Part shown: piece after piece, positions 1 to 8,828 of the stretch | How the letters are laid out: each line of letters begins with the position of its first letter | Position numbering within the stretch: the stretch's first letter is position 1 | Source of the DNA: Oscillibacter valericigenes Sjm18-20 | GTDB lineage: Bacteria; Bacillota; Clostridia; Oscillospirales; Oscillospiraceae | DNA: 64,000 nt | Reading direction: 5' to 3' | Assembly (NCBI GenBank): GCA_000283575.1 | Contig: AP012044.1 | Coordinates: forward strand, 4,030,001-4,094,000 | The notes under the pieces: generated by a model | Seen by the model: the letters and a program-made list of their open reading frames with translations, nothing else | Told to the model about the DNA's origin: nothing | The model's database searches: none | Made by a program: the position numbers and the translations under genes

Positions 1-876
1 GAACCGCACCGTAACGGGATTGTCCGGATCGGACTGACCTCCCCGCACCGTCACCGAGGTAATAACTTCCGTGTTGACTCTATATTCATAATCAGCGGTA
101 GTGACTTCAGGCGGTTCCGGCTTGACATCTTTGAAGCGTACAATGCCGAGGCCGAGAGATGAGATAATGTCCGTATTCGAAGCGGCTCTGGTTGTGGAGC
201 CGCTCCACGCCGGGTATCCAAGATCCGGCGTTTCCAAAAACATTGCCAGCGGCAGATTCTTGTGGCTGAGCGACACCATTTTGCTTCGCAAACCGCCGCC
301 AAGCTGCTGATCATATAACGCGGCTTCCGTAGCCGTCATGGCATATTTGATGCCGCCGAAGGTCATATAGGCGATGGGCTCCAGCAATAATTTATATTCT
401 CCGTTTATTAAAACATCAAATTCCATGCCGGTAAGGTTCGCAATGCCCCGAATGACCTGCTCATCTGTAAAGTAGCTTTTGATTGCCGCGATATTGCCAT
501 TCCCACTGGACGTACTAATAATCCTGGGAAGGGTTTGAGATGGATTTGCATAATGATAGGCTCCTTGAATCGGGGAAAGTGATTTCCCATTCGGGTAATA
601 TTTTATTTTGCTTATTTTTCCAAAATGAATAATTGAGCTGGCAGGGGTTTTATTTGTAAGGTCAATTGGAGTTGCTACGATTGCATGGTCACTCACCCGT
701 ACAACTGACACTCTTACGCCTTCATCTCCCGGATTCCAGTAGTTTTGGTTCGTACCATTGCCCATGCCCCCGCCGCCTCCATCCACATTCCCATCCCCGA
801 TAGCAAAGGCAGTTAACGGCAGGCAAATAGTCAAAACCAGCGTAAGAGCCAGGGCAATAGCAATGATTTTCCTCAT
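1..876 (-). CDS. Secreted protein of the pilus element, 3' end outside window
   Basis: The frame is open from an ATG at 876 down to the window edge, so the C-terminus is missing (292 residues visible). A good AGGAGA ribosome binding site lies just upstream. The N-terminus is a clear Sec signal peptide (MRKIIAIALALTLVLTICLP, then an AFA cleavage site), followed by a glycine-rich stretch. The mature part contains no motif I recognise; it resembles the large exported proteins at the end of Tad-like gene clusters in clostridial integrative elements. It is the last visible gene of the minus-strand pilus cluster and is separated from the preceding gene by a hairpin terminator. A surface or pilus-associated role is inference only. 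Confidence 0.75.
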   Translation of the reverse strand, partial: MRKIIAIALALTLVLTICLPLTAFAIGDGNVDGGGGGMGNGTNQNYWNPGDEGVRVSVVRVSDHAIVATPIDLTNKTPASSIIHFGKISKIKYYPNGKSLSPIQGAYHYANPSQTLPRIISTSSGNGNIAAIKSYFTDEQVIRGIANLTGMEFDVLINGEYKLLLEPIAYMTFGGIKYAMTATEAALYDQQLGGGLRSKMVSLSHKNLPLAMFLETPDLGYPAWSGSTTRAASNTDIISSLGLGIVRFKDVKPEPPEVTTADYEYRVNTEVITSVTVRGGQSDPDNPVTVRF

Positions 877-901
877 ACAATTCTCCTTTCACTTTCAATA
901 G

Positions 902-928
902 AAAAAGCACAGCCGAAGCTGTGCTTTT
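902..928 (-). terminator. Rho-independent terminator after the 188-residue gene
   Basis: AAAAGCACAGC, a four-base TTCG loop and GCTGTGCTTTTT form a perfect 11-bp stem with flanking A and T runs, so it could work in both directions. It separates the pilus cluster from the secreted protein gene that follows. Confidence 0.85.
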
Positions 929-951
929 CGCTTTATTTATCAGGGCCTTAA

Positions 952-1518
952 CTAATCCATGATGCCGATTTTGTTGCCGTTTTCGTACATGTCATCAGCT
1001 TGAGTACCTTCATTATCTCCGCTATTATCTACCCATCCAAAGCCTGGGACATAAATCTGCCCCTGATCATTTTTATCTCCGGCTTCCGGTGCAGACGTCT
1101 GTGGGGGAGAAGATGGTTTACTTTCCGGCTCTGTGACCGTTTTTCCGTCCGGCGTTTGGCTGGGGTTGGTCTTTGCTTCTTCCGAAGGTTCAGGGGGTTT
1201 CGTTACCTCCGCCTGAAGACTCTGCTCCGTGCCGGAGGAATCTCCGGTATCTCCAGCCTGCTCGGGGGACGTATCCGTTGAATCAATAGGCTGTACACTC
1301 ACGTCCGGCTTCGATACCTGCGAATCATTTTCATCTTCCGTTTTCGGGGTTATTTCAGACGGGGCGACCGTATTCGTTGGCGGAGCGGAGGAGCCCACCT
1401 CCGGGTCTTTAGGCGCTTGGGTCCTAAACTGTGCGGCTATGGCTACAACAAGGACGATGCATACAACGCCAAGCCCGGCAAGTGTGAGCCGCTTTTTTGC
1501 TTTATCTGTCAGTTTCAT
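952..1518 (-). CDS. Membrane-anchored proline/serine/threonine-rich protein (DUF6550-like)
   Basis: 188 residues. A short basic start (MKLTDKAKKR) precedes one membrane segment at about 12-30. The rest is a low-complexity linker rich in P, S, T, E and D, with a small C-terminal part around YVPGFGWVDNSGDNEG. The layout (inside-out single-pass anchor plus long extracellular linker) and its place after the TadE-like gene match a family I know as DUF6550 in clostridial mobile elements; that name is from memory and not certain. The gene probably makes an envelope component of the pilus cluster. A terminator follows directly. Confidence 0.7.
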   Translation of the reverse strand: MKLTDKAKKRLTLAGLGVVCIVLVVAIAAQFRTQAPKDPEVGSSAPPTNTVAPSEITPKTEDENDSQVSKPDVSVQPIDSTDTSPEQAGDTGDSSGTEQSLQAEVTKPPEPSEEAKTNPSQTPDGKTVTEPESKPSSPPQTSAPEAGDKNDQGQIYVPGFGWVDNSGDNEGTQADDMYENGNKIGIMD

Positions 1519-1620
1519 TTTGAGGTTACCTCCTTTTTCGGTGTTGGCTGTAATTTCCTTTTTTCAGTATCACACAATACTGCAGAAGCTTGTGAAAGTC
1601 TATGGCAAATCCCTAACTGG

Positions 1621-2172
1621 TCAAAATAAAGGCATATATTTCGCCTGGACCTTCAAATTTATCGTCATAGGCGGCAGAATGTTCCCGCCGTATAATACCG
1701 GAACCTCCAGACGTATCACCGCGTTTGCCAGAAATCCATTGTCATTATCAGGACTTGAAGGAGCCAGCGGCATATTTTCCAGATTGACGTTCAGCCCGGA
1801 CACCCGGAATTCCATCTCATCGCCGGTATATTTCACATGATATCCGTTCTTCTTGCGGAGCCCCAGCAAGTCATCCAGCCGGCCGTAAACGTCGCCGTAA
1901 TCGAGGCTTTCCTCGAAGTCATCAGCGGAAGGCTGATAAGCTCCGGAATAGCCCTCCCGGACGCCGTGATACACATCATCATAGCTGTCGTTCACGGTAG
2001 AAATCACAGCGGACTGCACCGCATCCCGTACACCCTGTGCGATAATCATCAGCCGGATACCTTCAGAGGCGGCACAGAAAAACAGCAGGAGAGCCAGAGT
2101 TACGGCAACGGTAAGCGGAAAGGAACTTCCTTTATTACTTTTAAGAATACCACATATTTTTCCAATTGTCAC
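1621..2172 (-). CDS. TadE/pseudopilin-like minor pilin protein
   Basis: 183 residues from a GTG start that overlaps the stop of the DUF4320 gene (GTGA), implying translational coupling. A short polar leader (about 17 residues) is followed by one hydrophobic helix (FPLTVAVTLALLLFF), the usual TadE/TadG arrangement, and then an extracytoplasmic domain with no recognised motif. In Tad systems such proteins are minor pilins inserted through the prepilin path or assembly initiators. Position after tadC and DUF4320 supports that role. Family assignment rests on topology and context, not on a signature motif. Confidence 0.65.
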   Translation of the reverse strand: MTIGKICGILKSNKGSSFPLTVAVTLALLLFFCAASEGIRLMIIAQGVRDAVQSAVISTVNDSYDDVYHGVREGYSGAYQPSADDFEESLDYGDVYGRLDDLLGLRKKNGYHVKYTGDEMEFRVSGLNVNLENMPLAPSSPDNDNGFLANAVIRLEVPVLYGGNILPPMTINLKVQAKYMPLF

Positions 2173-2564
2173 TTCCAGTACACCTCACTTTTGCCGCTTG
2201 CCTGTGCTTCCAGGGTAACAGGGAAGCTGCCAAAACCGCCAAACAGTCCAATGTCTGCCTGTAAAGTTGCTGTTACGGTGAATTCCTCATTGAGCTGGAT
2301 TCTGCCCGATTTAGACCACGAGATGTCGGGATCAAGTCCTGTCTGTTCGGTGAGGACCTGTGTCCGGCGATTGGTTTCTGTTTCGACGCGCCCCGCAATC
2401 TCCGCTTCCCGGCACAGCTCGGAGGCATAGGTATCCAGCTTGTTTTTTGTGACAAATACAGGGAGAACACTGACTGCCACGGCAATGACCAGCATGACGC
2501 ACAGAACCAGCACCGCCGTATCCACATAGCCCTCGCCGCGCTGGGAGCGAAGGAGCTTCAGCAT
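2169..2564 (-). CDS. DUF4320 family minor pilin-like protein
   Basis: 131 residues. It begins with MLKLLRSQRGEGYVDTAVLV, in which an RGEGYVDTA leader runs into a hydrophobic helix. This is typical of DUF4320 proteins, which accompany Tad-like clusters in Clostridia. The same RGEG(F/Y)VDTA motif occurs in the Flp-like protein at 10104-10400, so the two probably share processing by the prepilin peptidase at 9689-10114. The start overlaps the end of the DUF3848 gene by a few bases. A structural, pilin-like role is inferred. Confidence 0.8.
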   Translation of the reverse strand: MLKLLRSQRGEGYVDTAVLVLCVMLVIAVAVSVLPVFVTKNKLDTYASELCREAEIAGRVETETNRRTQVLTEQTGLDPDISWSKSGRIQLNEEFTVTATLQADIGLFGGFGSFPVTLEAQASGKSEVYWK

Positions 2565-3214
2565 AGCCGCACCTCCTGCTCCGGCAGGTCGGCGGCCTGC
2601 TGCTCCATATCGTGCATATCCTCACTCAGAACATGCCATGATCCATCGCAGTAATTTGCGCTGACGACCTTCTGGTTCAGCAGTTCTTCTGCTGTAACCT
2701 CCTGCGCGTACTCACTTTCGCCGGGGTGCCCTTTCACACTCTGTCCGGCAAGCAGCAGCTTTGCTTTCTCGGGCGTCAGGCAAACGAATCCTCCCGGCGT
2801 CATCATGTCAAAGTAAGCGTCAGGGTGCTGTTCGATGAGTTCCCGCACGGTAACCGTCCCGTTTGTTCCCGGAGCAGCTGATTCCAGCATGGGATACTCT
2901 CCCTCTCCAAGCCCCTTGTCCGTAATATTCCAGAGTACATGTACCATTTCGTCTTTGTGCGAAACATTCTGTTCCGCCAGCCACTGATCACTCACCAGCT
3001 GCAGCGGGTTTTTAAACCGGAGCAGATATTCCGTGTCATCCGGATTGCAGCAGTTTGTGAGTTCCTCATATACCAGCTTCACCGCGGCAATCTCCGCAGC
3101 TTGCTCAATCAGGCTGGCGGCCGGCTGCTTCCGGAGCTGCTGGATGTAGGAACGGTAGTTCGCATCAATCCGTTCCCGCAGTTTTTTCTCCAATTTCTTT
3201 TCATTTCTATCCAC
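2558..3214 (-). CDS. DUF3848-like accessory protein
   Basis: 218 residues, soluble, acidic, no membrane segment. The N-terminal 100 residues form a helical domain (LRERIDANYRSYIQQL, then IEQAAEIAAVKLVYEEL) that fits DUF3848. The middle contains a short VRELIEQHPDAYFDMMTPGG segment. Function is unknown; DUF3848 and DUF3849 proteins travel together on clostridial integrative elements, and a DUF3849 gene lies at 10892-11368. The C-terminus (LPEQEVRLC) is a weak member of the shared tail set described in the findings. It sits inside the pilus operon between tadC and the DUF4320 gene, overlapping the latter by 7 bases. Confidence 0.65.
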   Translation of the reverse strand: MDRNEKKLEKKLRERIDANYRSYIQQLRKQPAASLIEQAAEIAAVKLVYEELTNCCNPDDTEYLLRFKNPLQLVSDQWLAEQNVSHKDEMVHVLWNITDKGLGEGEYPMLESAAPGTNGTVTVRELIEQHPDAYFDMMTPGGFVCLTPEKAKLLLAGQSVKGHPGESEYAQEVTAEELLNQKVVSANYCDGSWHVLSEDMHDMEQQAADLPEQEVRLC

Positions 3215-3229
3215 AATAAATCCTCCTTT

Positions 3230-4099
3230 TTAAAACATCGTGCCGAGGGAATCCATGATCTGTACCGCGATAATGACCAGATAGGTCATCAGGAAGCACA
3301 TGAGCATCACGAAGGAGAATACACGGATTTTCGGCGGGATTTTCTGTGCCTGTCCCTTGAGCCGCTGAAGCTCCAGTGCCCGGAAGTCATGAGCCAGCAT
3401 CTGAAAATATACGGCGCTGTCATCGCCCCGTAGGACACCGATCAGCCCCCGGACCACGTCGGACAGCATAGGCGAATTGAGCCTTGCCTCAAACCGGGTC
3501 AGTGCCGCCTCGTAGGAGGATGAGCGCATGTCGGCCGTCAGCACGTCCAGCTCATGAGCGAACATGGTACCGGCGTTTTTCTTATAGGTTTCCAGCATTG
3601 CCAGCACGTCTCGGCTGGCTTTGAGGGTCTGCTCCACGGTTGCCACAAACCGGGGCAGTTCTCCTTCAATCTGATCCCGCTTCGCCTTCAGCTGTTCATC
3701 CGCTTTCCTGATTTCCTTGAAATAGGACAAGACCGCGAGGATGATCACTACCGGTGAAAACAGGGGAAGCAGAAGCAGGCAGGGGATGATGCCGAGCAAA
3801 ATGGCGCCTGATTTGGTAATGGCATAGGCTGTGTACACTTCAGGCGTCGTGGTATAGCCGGCCGCTTTTAGAACATTTGCCATCCGAATATGCTTGTACT
3901 CGTCCATCCGGATATGCTTTGACAGCTTTACGGCTCCGGTCATGAGCCAGGCTTCCAAGGTTTTGGCGGCCTTTTTACTCCCTTTACCAGCCCCCAGCAG
4001 GGCTCTGGCCGTTTTCAGGGTAGGCAGCTTCAGAATATCCGCCAGAATAAAAAACAGCCCCGTCGCCAGAAGGATTCCGGTAAAAAACAGTTGCTTCAT
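3230..4099 (-). CDS. tadC: TadC-like type II/IV secretion inner-membrane platform protein
   Basis: 289 residues. It has an N-terminal membrane helix, a cytoplasmic linker, a hydrophobic pair around 95-135 and a T2SSF-type helical domain with a final membrane helix near the C-terminus (VMLMCFLMTYLVIIAVQIMD). TadC and its paralogue TadB form the inner-membrane platform on which the CpaF ATPase drives pilin polymerisation. The gene is intact, has a GAGGTGAT ribosome binding site, and starts only 8 bases after tadB. Its partner tadB is broken, so the platform is probably incomplete in this copy. Confidence 0.85.
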   Translation of the reverse strand: MKQLFFTGILLATGLFFILADILKLPTLKTARALLGAGKGSKKAAKTLEAWLMTGAVKLSKHIRMDEYKHIRMANVLKAAGYTTTPEVYTAYAITKSGAILLGIIPCLLLLPLFSPVVIILAVLSYFKEIRKADEQLKAKRDQIEGELPRFVATVEQTLKASRDVLAMLETYKKNAGTMFAHELDVLTADMRSSSYEAALTRFEARLNSPMLSDVVRGLIGVLRGDDSAVYFQMLAHDFRALELQRLKGQAQKIPPKIRVFSFVMLMCFLMTYLVIIAVQIMDSLGTMF

Positions 4100-4107
4100 T
4101 ATTCACA

Positions 4108-4993
4108 TCACCTCCTGTACTCGATTGGCTTGGTCAGCTTAATCACAAAGGCCGTAGAGATAAAAACAGCCGCCGCGCAAACCGCCAGAATGATCTGGCC
4201 CACAGGCGTATGCATTAGGGTATGGTACCAGTCCTTGTTGAGAAGGTACATAATGGGAATGTTCCCGACCACCAGCAGAGCCATAATGATAAATTCTTTT
4301 CTTGGTTCAAATACCAGGTATTCCAGCTCAGCGTTGACGATCCGCATGTCGGACAGCTTGCTGACGATGGGCGTCAGGGTCGTTTTCAGGCTCCGGTCGT
4401 ACTGGCAGGCGGCAATCGCGTCGCACCACTCGTGGAAAACTTCATTTTCAATCTTCGGTTTCATGGCGTGAAGCGCCGCGTCGATGTCCGGGCTGATCAG
4501 CTTCACCTGTGTCAGAAACCCTGAGAACACGCTTTTCACAGGCGGGTTTAAGTACGGGACGCTTTCCTCCACCGCCGTCACGATATCCTCGTTACGAAGA
4601 TAGGCGGTAGTAATGATGGACAGAGCTGTTTCCAGCTCGGCGGTAATGTTTTTCTTGTAATGGCTGGCTGTCAAACGGATATACCAGAACGGAAGGAACA
4701 TCATCCCCACCGCAAGCACAGGGACCAGAAATACATTTCCAAGCAGGATGGCTAAGGCGGCGCCTCCGGCAAAAAACAGCAGGGACGCCGCGCAGACAGA
4801 AGAAAACCGCCCGCTTCGCCCAGTAATTTTGAGAATTGCCTGTATTTCCATGATCTCTCTGCGGAGGAAGGATGTTTTTTTCGACGGGCGGCTTCGTTGA
4901 CCTCCGAGCGGATGCTTTTATTCTTCCGGGTCAGAAACCCGAACAGGCCGTCGGTAAACTCCAGCGGGGAGATTCCGAACAGTAAAACCTGCT
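4108..4993 (-). pseudogene. tadB: tadB, 3' part, cut by IS110 and frameshifted
   Basis: The intact reading frame from 4851 gives 247 residues of a T2SSF-type platform protein (ALSIITTAYLRNEDIVTAVE, then LEYLVFEPRKEFI). Upstream, a different frame encodes the usual TadB N-terminal section (SPLEFTDGLFGFLTRKNKS ... NEAARRKK), which joins the main frame only if one base is added in the run of seven A at about 4875-4881 (T on the plus strand). The rest of the 5' end lies beyond the IS110 element at 6567-6623. So the gene carries both an insertion and a one-base indel. It could still be translated from the internal ATG at 4851, but without its first membrane helix. Confidence 0.8.
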
Positions 4994-5102
4994 AAGAAAA
5001 GTCAAGGACAAATCTTGGCAGGCTGAATAAAAATATGATTGTAATTTAGGCATAGCAAAGCAGACCATCGGCGAGCCGCTGGCCTAAGAAATAATGGTTT
5101 TT

Positions 5103-6308
5103 TTAGCTTGCGTATACCTCGCTTACACGGGCGTAATAGATGCGCAGAAACTTGTTGAGGGCAGCAATCTTTGCAACCTTCTTCGGCTTGCCTTCAGCCT
5201 CCTTTTTCAGCATATAAAGATATACTGCATTGTCTTGAGCCGGCTTTACTGTCTTAAGGCATTTCATTACCTCGTACCCGGTTTTCCGAAGCAGTGAAGA
5301 CCCACGTTTGGAAATTTTACGTCGTGTACCCGTAAAGCTTCCTGATTGAAACGGCGGCGAGTCAATTCCAGCGAATGCAATCAGTGCGCTGCCGCTATGA
5401 AAACAGCGCACATCGCCAATCTCAGCAATGAGCCTTGGCACTAAGACGTCGCCCACACCGTTCATGGCACGAACAATATCGTATTCAGGCAAAGTGATTG
5501 CAAGCGCCTGCATTTGTGTTAAAATGGTTTCCAGAGTCTTGTTCACTTCTTTCAGGACTCTCACGGCTTCCAGCGTTAACATTTTGGTCGATGCGGCACT
5601 GGAGGGCAAAGTGGGGATACCATTGCAAGCCAGGGCGTAAATTGCTTTCGCCTTGGGTTCACTTGCGTGGTATCCTTTCTTTTTTGCCCAAGCACAATAA
5701 CTATGGATGAACTGAACCTCGCTTTTTTTAGTAATGTTGTCAAAATGCCAGTATTCTGCTACGAAGTCACTAAGTTTGTCCTTTGTTGGTTCCTCTGAGC
5801 GCTTGCCGCTGAGCAATGTTTTTATCCCAGGCATGGTCCTGTCCAACAGATCGGTCAAGGCCAGTTTACACTCAATACGGATTGTAATGTAGTGTGCATA
5901 TTGCCGCCCCAGGAGCCTAAGCTGCGCATATAACTCATCTGGCAACGTGTAGTCCGCGAGCTTAAACCAGTGATCAATTCCATAGTTCGCGATACGGACA
6001 GAATCCAATTTATCCGTTTTGCCTTTGCGTATTGCTGTTGAAGCATACTTTTTCATTGCCAATGGATTGATTACACTCACAAACATGCCTGCATCTTTGA
6101 AACTGGAAAGCAGCGGCAAATGGTATGCTCCAGTAGCCTCCATTACAATTCTGACTTCTCCTTCTATGGATTGAATATGGGATACCAATGCACGAAGCTC
6201 CGGTTCGGTGTGCTGTATTTCATATGGGGAAGCAACCACTTCTCCGTATGGCCTGAGAATACAGACGGTGCTCTTGCCTTTTGATACATCAATGCCTACG
6301 CTTGTCAT
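5103..6308 (-). CDS. IS110-family transposase (DEDD recombinase)
   Basis: 401 residues from the ATG at 6308 (GAGGG ribosome binding site); an earlier in-frame ATG at 6356 has no such site. The RuvC-like DEDD domain is visible: the first acidic residue in GIDVSKGKSTVCI, E in VMEATGAYH, and the D pair in GKTDKLDSVRIA. The C-terminal transposase_20 domain contains the serine-bearing PPFQSGSFTG segment followed by KISKRGSSLLRKTGYEV. The enzyme catalyses recombination of a circular intermediate, guided in this family by a noncoding bridge RNA. The gene appears intact and full length, so the element may still be active. Confidence 0.93.
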   Translation of the reverse strand: MTSVGIDVSKGKSTVCILRPYGEVVASPYEIQHTEPELRALVSHIQSIEGEVRIVMEATGAYHLPLLSSFKDAGMFVSVINPLAMKKYASTAIRKGKTDKLDSVRIANYGIDHWFKLADYTLPDELYAQLRLLGRQYAHYITIRIECKLALTDLLDRTMPGIKTLLSGKRSEEPTKDKLSDFVAEYWHFDNITKKSEVQFIHSYCAWAKKKGYHASEPKAKAIYALACNGIPTLPSSAASTKMLTLEAVRVLKEVNKTLETILTQMQALAITLPEYDIVRAMNGVGDVLVPRLIAEIGDVRCFHSGSALIAFAGIDSPPFQSGSFTGTRRKISKRGSSLLRKTGYEVMKCLKTVKPAQDNAVYLYMLKKEAEGKPKKVAKIAALNKFLRIYYARVSEVYAS

Positions 6309-6566
6309 GTTGAACCCTCCTGAATGATTGTTTTGTAATTGTAATCCCATCTGCACTTATTGCGATTCAGTTTGGTTCGTTACACGAAAGCCCGTATGGG
6401 TTTCAACCTGCCTAATCGAATGTTTACAACAAGGGATGGCTGACAGTTTTGTTGCCGGAGGCTTCGCTCCATAAAGCGCCACGCCAGACCAATTACTTCC
6501 CTTATTGTAAAAGAATAAGCGCAAATGTGAAACGCCCGTCGGCGTCCTACACTTACGCTTTTTATA
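6309..6566 (-). ncRNA. Candidate IS110 bridge RNA region (5' noncoding end)
   Basis: This noncoding interval lies directly upstream of the transposase, where IS110-group elements encode the bridge RNA that pairs with target and donor DNA. Visible hairpins on the minus strand include CTTATT/AATAAG with a 7-base loop and GAAACCC/GGGCTTTC with an ATAC loop, plus GGCGCTTTATGGAGCG between them. An overlapping open frame (6357-6623) is just tadB read into the insertion. Location and structure fit a bridge RNA; guide loops were not matched to the tadB target here. Confidence 0.5.
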
Positions 6567-6623
6567 GTACCAAAAAGCGCCGGCAATCATGCCGACGCAG
6601 GCAATTAATAAAATCGCCGTCAT
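6567..6623 (-). pseudogene. tadB: tadB, 5' fragment
   Basis: The ATG at 6623 overlaps the cpaF stop (ATGA) and encodes about 18 residues ending AGAFW, the start of the TadB N-terminal membrane helix. After that the frame runs into IS110 sequence. It is the detached start of the gene whose remainder is at 4108-4993. Confidence 0.75.
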
Positions 6624-8019
6624 GCTGCGTCACCCCCCGATGAGAGAATGCGGTTTAAGGTTTCCTTTGGCATCCCGTTTTCCAGAAAGCGCTTTTGCAG
6701 GCTCTGAGAAATTCCCTGAACCGCGCAGTGGCTTCCGTTGATAATAAATTTTCCATCCACTACGCGGTTTTCAGTGATCTGATACTGGAACAGGCTTCGG
6801 TAATTTCTTGTGCCGTCCGGCAGGATCTCGCATTCCATAATCTCCATCAGGCGGCGCTGCTTGTTTTCCAGCTGCTTTGCGAACACCACAATGGGGAATG
6901 CCTCGGTAACCAGGTCTATAAGCGTACTGTCCGACATATCATATTTCCGTTTGCACAGTGTGACCATGCGCCGCCATGTGGCTTCACAGGAGTTTGAATG
7001 GATGGTGGTCAGCACCGTATGTCCGGTTCGGGCGGCCTCCTGCGCGGCATAGGCTTCCGAACCGCGCATCTCGCCCACGCAGATGACTTCGGGATTGAAA
7101 CGCAGAGCCAGGTCCAGCAGGGTATCCTGATCAATATTCTGCTTTTCGTTCTCACTGAACCGGGTCAGCGTATGGATGACGCTGTTGACCACTTTCCCGT
7201 TTTCCTGCCGCACCAGAGCCAGCTCGCGGGACCCGTTTTCTATGGTAAAAATGCGCTTGTTTTTCGGTATCGTGGTCAAAAGCCAGCCCGCAAGCGTTGT
7301 TTTGCCGGAGCTGGTGGCGCCGGCCACGCAGGTGGAGATGCCGTACCGCAGGCATTCCGTCAGAAAATCCAGCATGGGTTCGGTTGCGGTGCCGCCGCCG
7401 ATAAAATCGGCTTTCTGCATGTTTTGCGGGTTTACAATACGAATGCTTGCCGATACCCCAACGTCCTCGTCTACCAGCGGGGTTTTCAGCGCGGAAATAC
7501 GGATGTTTTTGCTCAGCTGCCCCAGGACAGCAGGGCTTGCGTTATCCAGTACCATGCCGGAGACATGAAGCATGCGGCGCACCACGTTGACGGCATGATC
7601 CGGGCTGTCAAAGTGTTCATCCAGCTTTTTCGCGGTACCGTTGCTGTACTGAACCTCCACATCGTTCCATGCGTTGACGTCAATTTCTTCTATGCCGGCG
7701 CCGAAGATATACTTGGTTAAAAAAGAGAATTCCGCCATCTCCGTGTAGAGGGCATCCACAAGCTGGGCCTGTGTCATGTCGGAAACCGCAAGGCGGTAAT
7801 CCTGTACATACTTGGTAATATAGCGCTTGACCTGTGCTTTGACTTCCGCTGTCCCGCCGTCCGTGATCAGCGTTGCGTATTTGCTGGAGATATACTCCTG
7901 TACGTCATGCAGGACAGCGCGGAAATCCCTGGTTGCCCCATCTGCGGAGAAAAAAGCTCCTGATTTTCCGTCATAGCCGTATCCGGAAGGATGGCTGATT
8001 TTCCGCGATCTTTTTTCAT
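6620..8019 (-). CDS. cpaF: CpaF/TadA-like secretion ATPase, apparent one-base frameshift near start
   Basis: The main frame encodes a complete type II/IV secretion ATPase: Walker A GATSSGKTT, an acidic box around NPEVICVGEMRG, and an HTVLTTIHSNS motif. It powers pilus assembly through TadB/TadC. That frame has no plausible start and runs back into the upstream gene. A strong AAGGAGGTG site and ATG at 8019 (overlapping the tadZ-like stop) open a different frame (MKKDRGKSAILPDTAM ... NQELF), which meets the ATPase frame at a run of six T (A at 7950-7955 on the plus strand). One missing base, or two extra bases, in that run explains this. It may be a true lesion, phase variation, or a sequencing error. 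Confidence 0.85.
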
Positions 8020-8828
8020 ACGCTGAACACCTCCTTAGATATCTTCTCGATCTCCTTCCTGAACGGGCGGCTGTCCTTGAGAGCAAGCTCTCCCAGCAGA
8101 TTTCCCTCCAGCGCCAGATTTTCCAGCTCGGAGGAATGCGGGATCTGGAATGCCACGCTGCCGAGTACCTGTTTAATGTGTTCGCCGGCCTGATTGGATT
8201 TGACGTCGGAGGCTGCCTTGTACTGTTTGTCCGCGTCCCATTTTTGGTCTTTTAAGAGCGGCAGCTGGCTGGACAGGTAGCTGACCGATTTCAGGTCGCA
8301 GTTTACCAGCCGGAGAACGGTGTCGGCTTCCAGCAGGGCTACCGCCGAGAGGATATCATGGGCAATGCAGCTGCCGCAGTCGACGATGACATACGGGGCG
8401 ATATCGCGCAGATGGTCGACGAGCTCAGCGGCCAGTTCCTTGGTATAGGCCGGATAAGTAAACACATTTTCTCCCTTAAGCATTCCGATCAAAGTCAGGT
8501 GGCTCATCTTCTTCAGGGTCACGCAGTTTTGACGGATCAGGGTATCGGTAACGTGAGTTGCCGCAAGAATACTGCCGAGGGAACGTTCGCATTCCAGCTC
8601 GGCAGGCGGGCAGATACAGGGCAGCATAGGCGCCGTCATATCACACAGAAGCAACACAACATTGCGCTTTTTGTCGGCCAGATATTTGGCAAGGCGCACG
8701 CTGATGGTGGTCTTGCCGCTGCCGGGGCTGCCCCAAACCGCCAGCACCTGAACATCCGGTTCTTTTTCATCTTCGGGCGGAGCGGACTGATGACGGGAGA
8801 AGATGCTCCCTTTCATAAAGTTGAGCAT
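8016..8828 (-). CDS. TadZ/CpaE-like ParA-family ATPase
   Basis: 270 residues. The deviant Walker A motif GSPGSGKTTISVRLAKYLA is at about 32-50, followed by a Walker A' type segment (VVLLLCDMTAPMLP) and VIVDCGS. These are MinD/ParA-like features. In Tad systems the TadZ/CpaE ATPase localises the pilus machine at a cell site. The gene lies between cpaB and cpaF, as expected, and its stop overlaps the cpaF ATG. An initial ATG at 8828 directly follows the stop of the cpaB gene. Confidence 0.8.
   Translation of the reverse strand: MLNFMKGSIFSRHQSAPPEDEKEPDVQVLAVWGSPGSGKTTISVRLAKYLADKKRNVVLLLCDMTAPMLPCICPPAELECERSLGSILAATHVTDTLIRQNCVTLKKMSHLTLIGMLKGENVFTYPAYTKELAAELVDHLRDIAPYVIVDCGSCIAHDILSAVALLEADTVLRLVNCDLKSVSYLSSQLPLLKDQKWDADKQYKAASDVKSNQAGEHIKQVLGSVAFQIPHSSELENLALEGNLLGELALKDSRPFRKEIEKISKEVFSV

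Larger units (their letters stand above)
4996..6566 (-). mobile_element. IS110-family insertion sequence inside tadB
   Basis: A DEDD transposase gene (5103-6308) is flanked by about 100 bases of noncoding DNA on its 3' side and about 260 bases on its 5' side. The two pieces of tadB lie directly outside. As expected for IS110, there are no obvious terminal inverted repeats or long target duplication. Both junctions share a short TTACT/TACT string, so the ends are approximate to within roughly 15 bases. On the 3' side, the imperfect hairpin GGCCAGCGGCTCGCCGATGG may belong to the right end. Confidence 0.8.

Noticed and set aside
6998..7720. 240-residue plus-strand open frame opposite cpaF
   Set aside because: The minus strand encodes clear ATPase motifs over the whole range; the plus frame has none.
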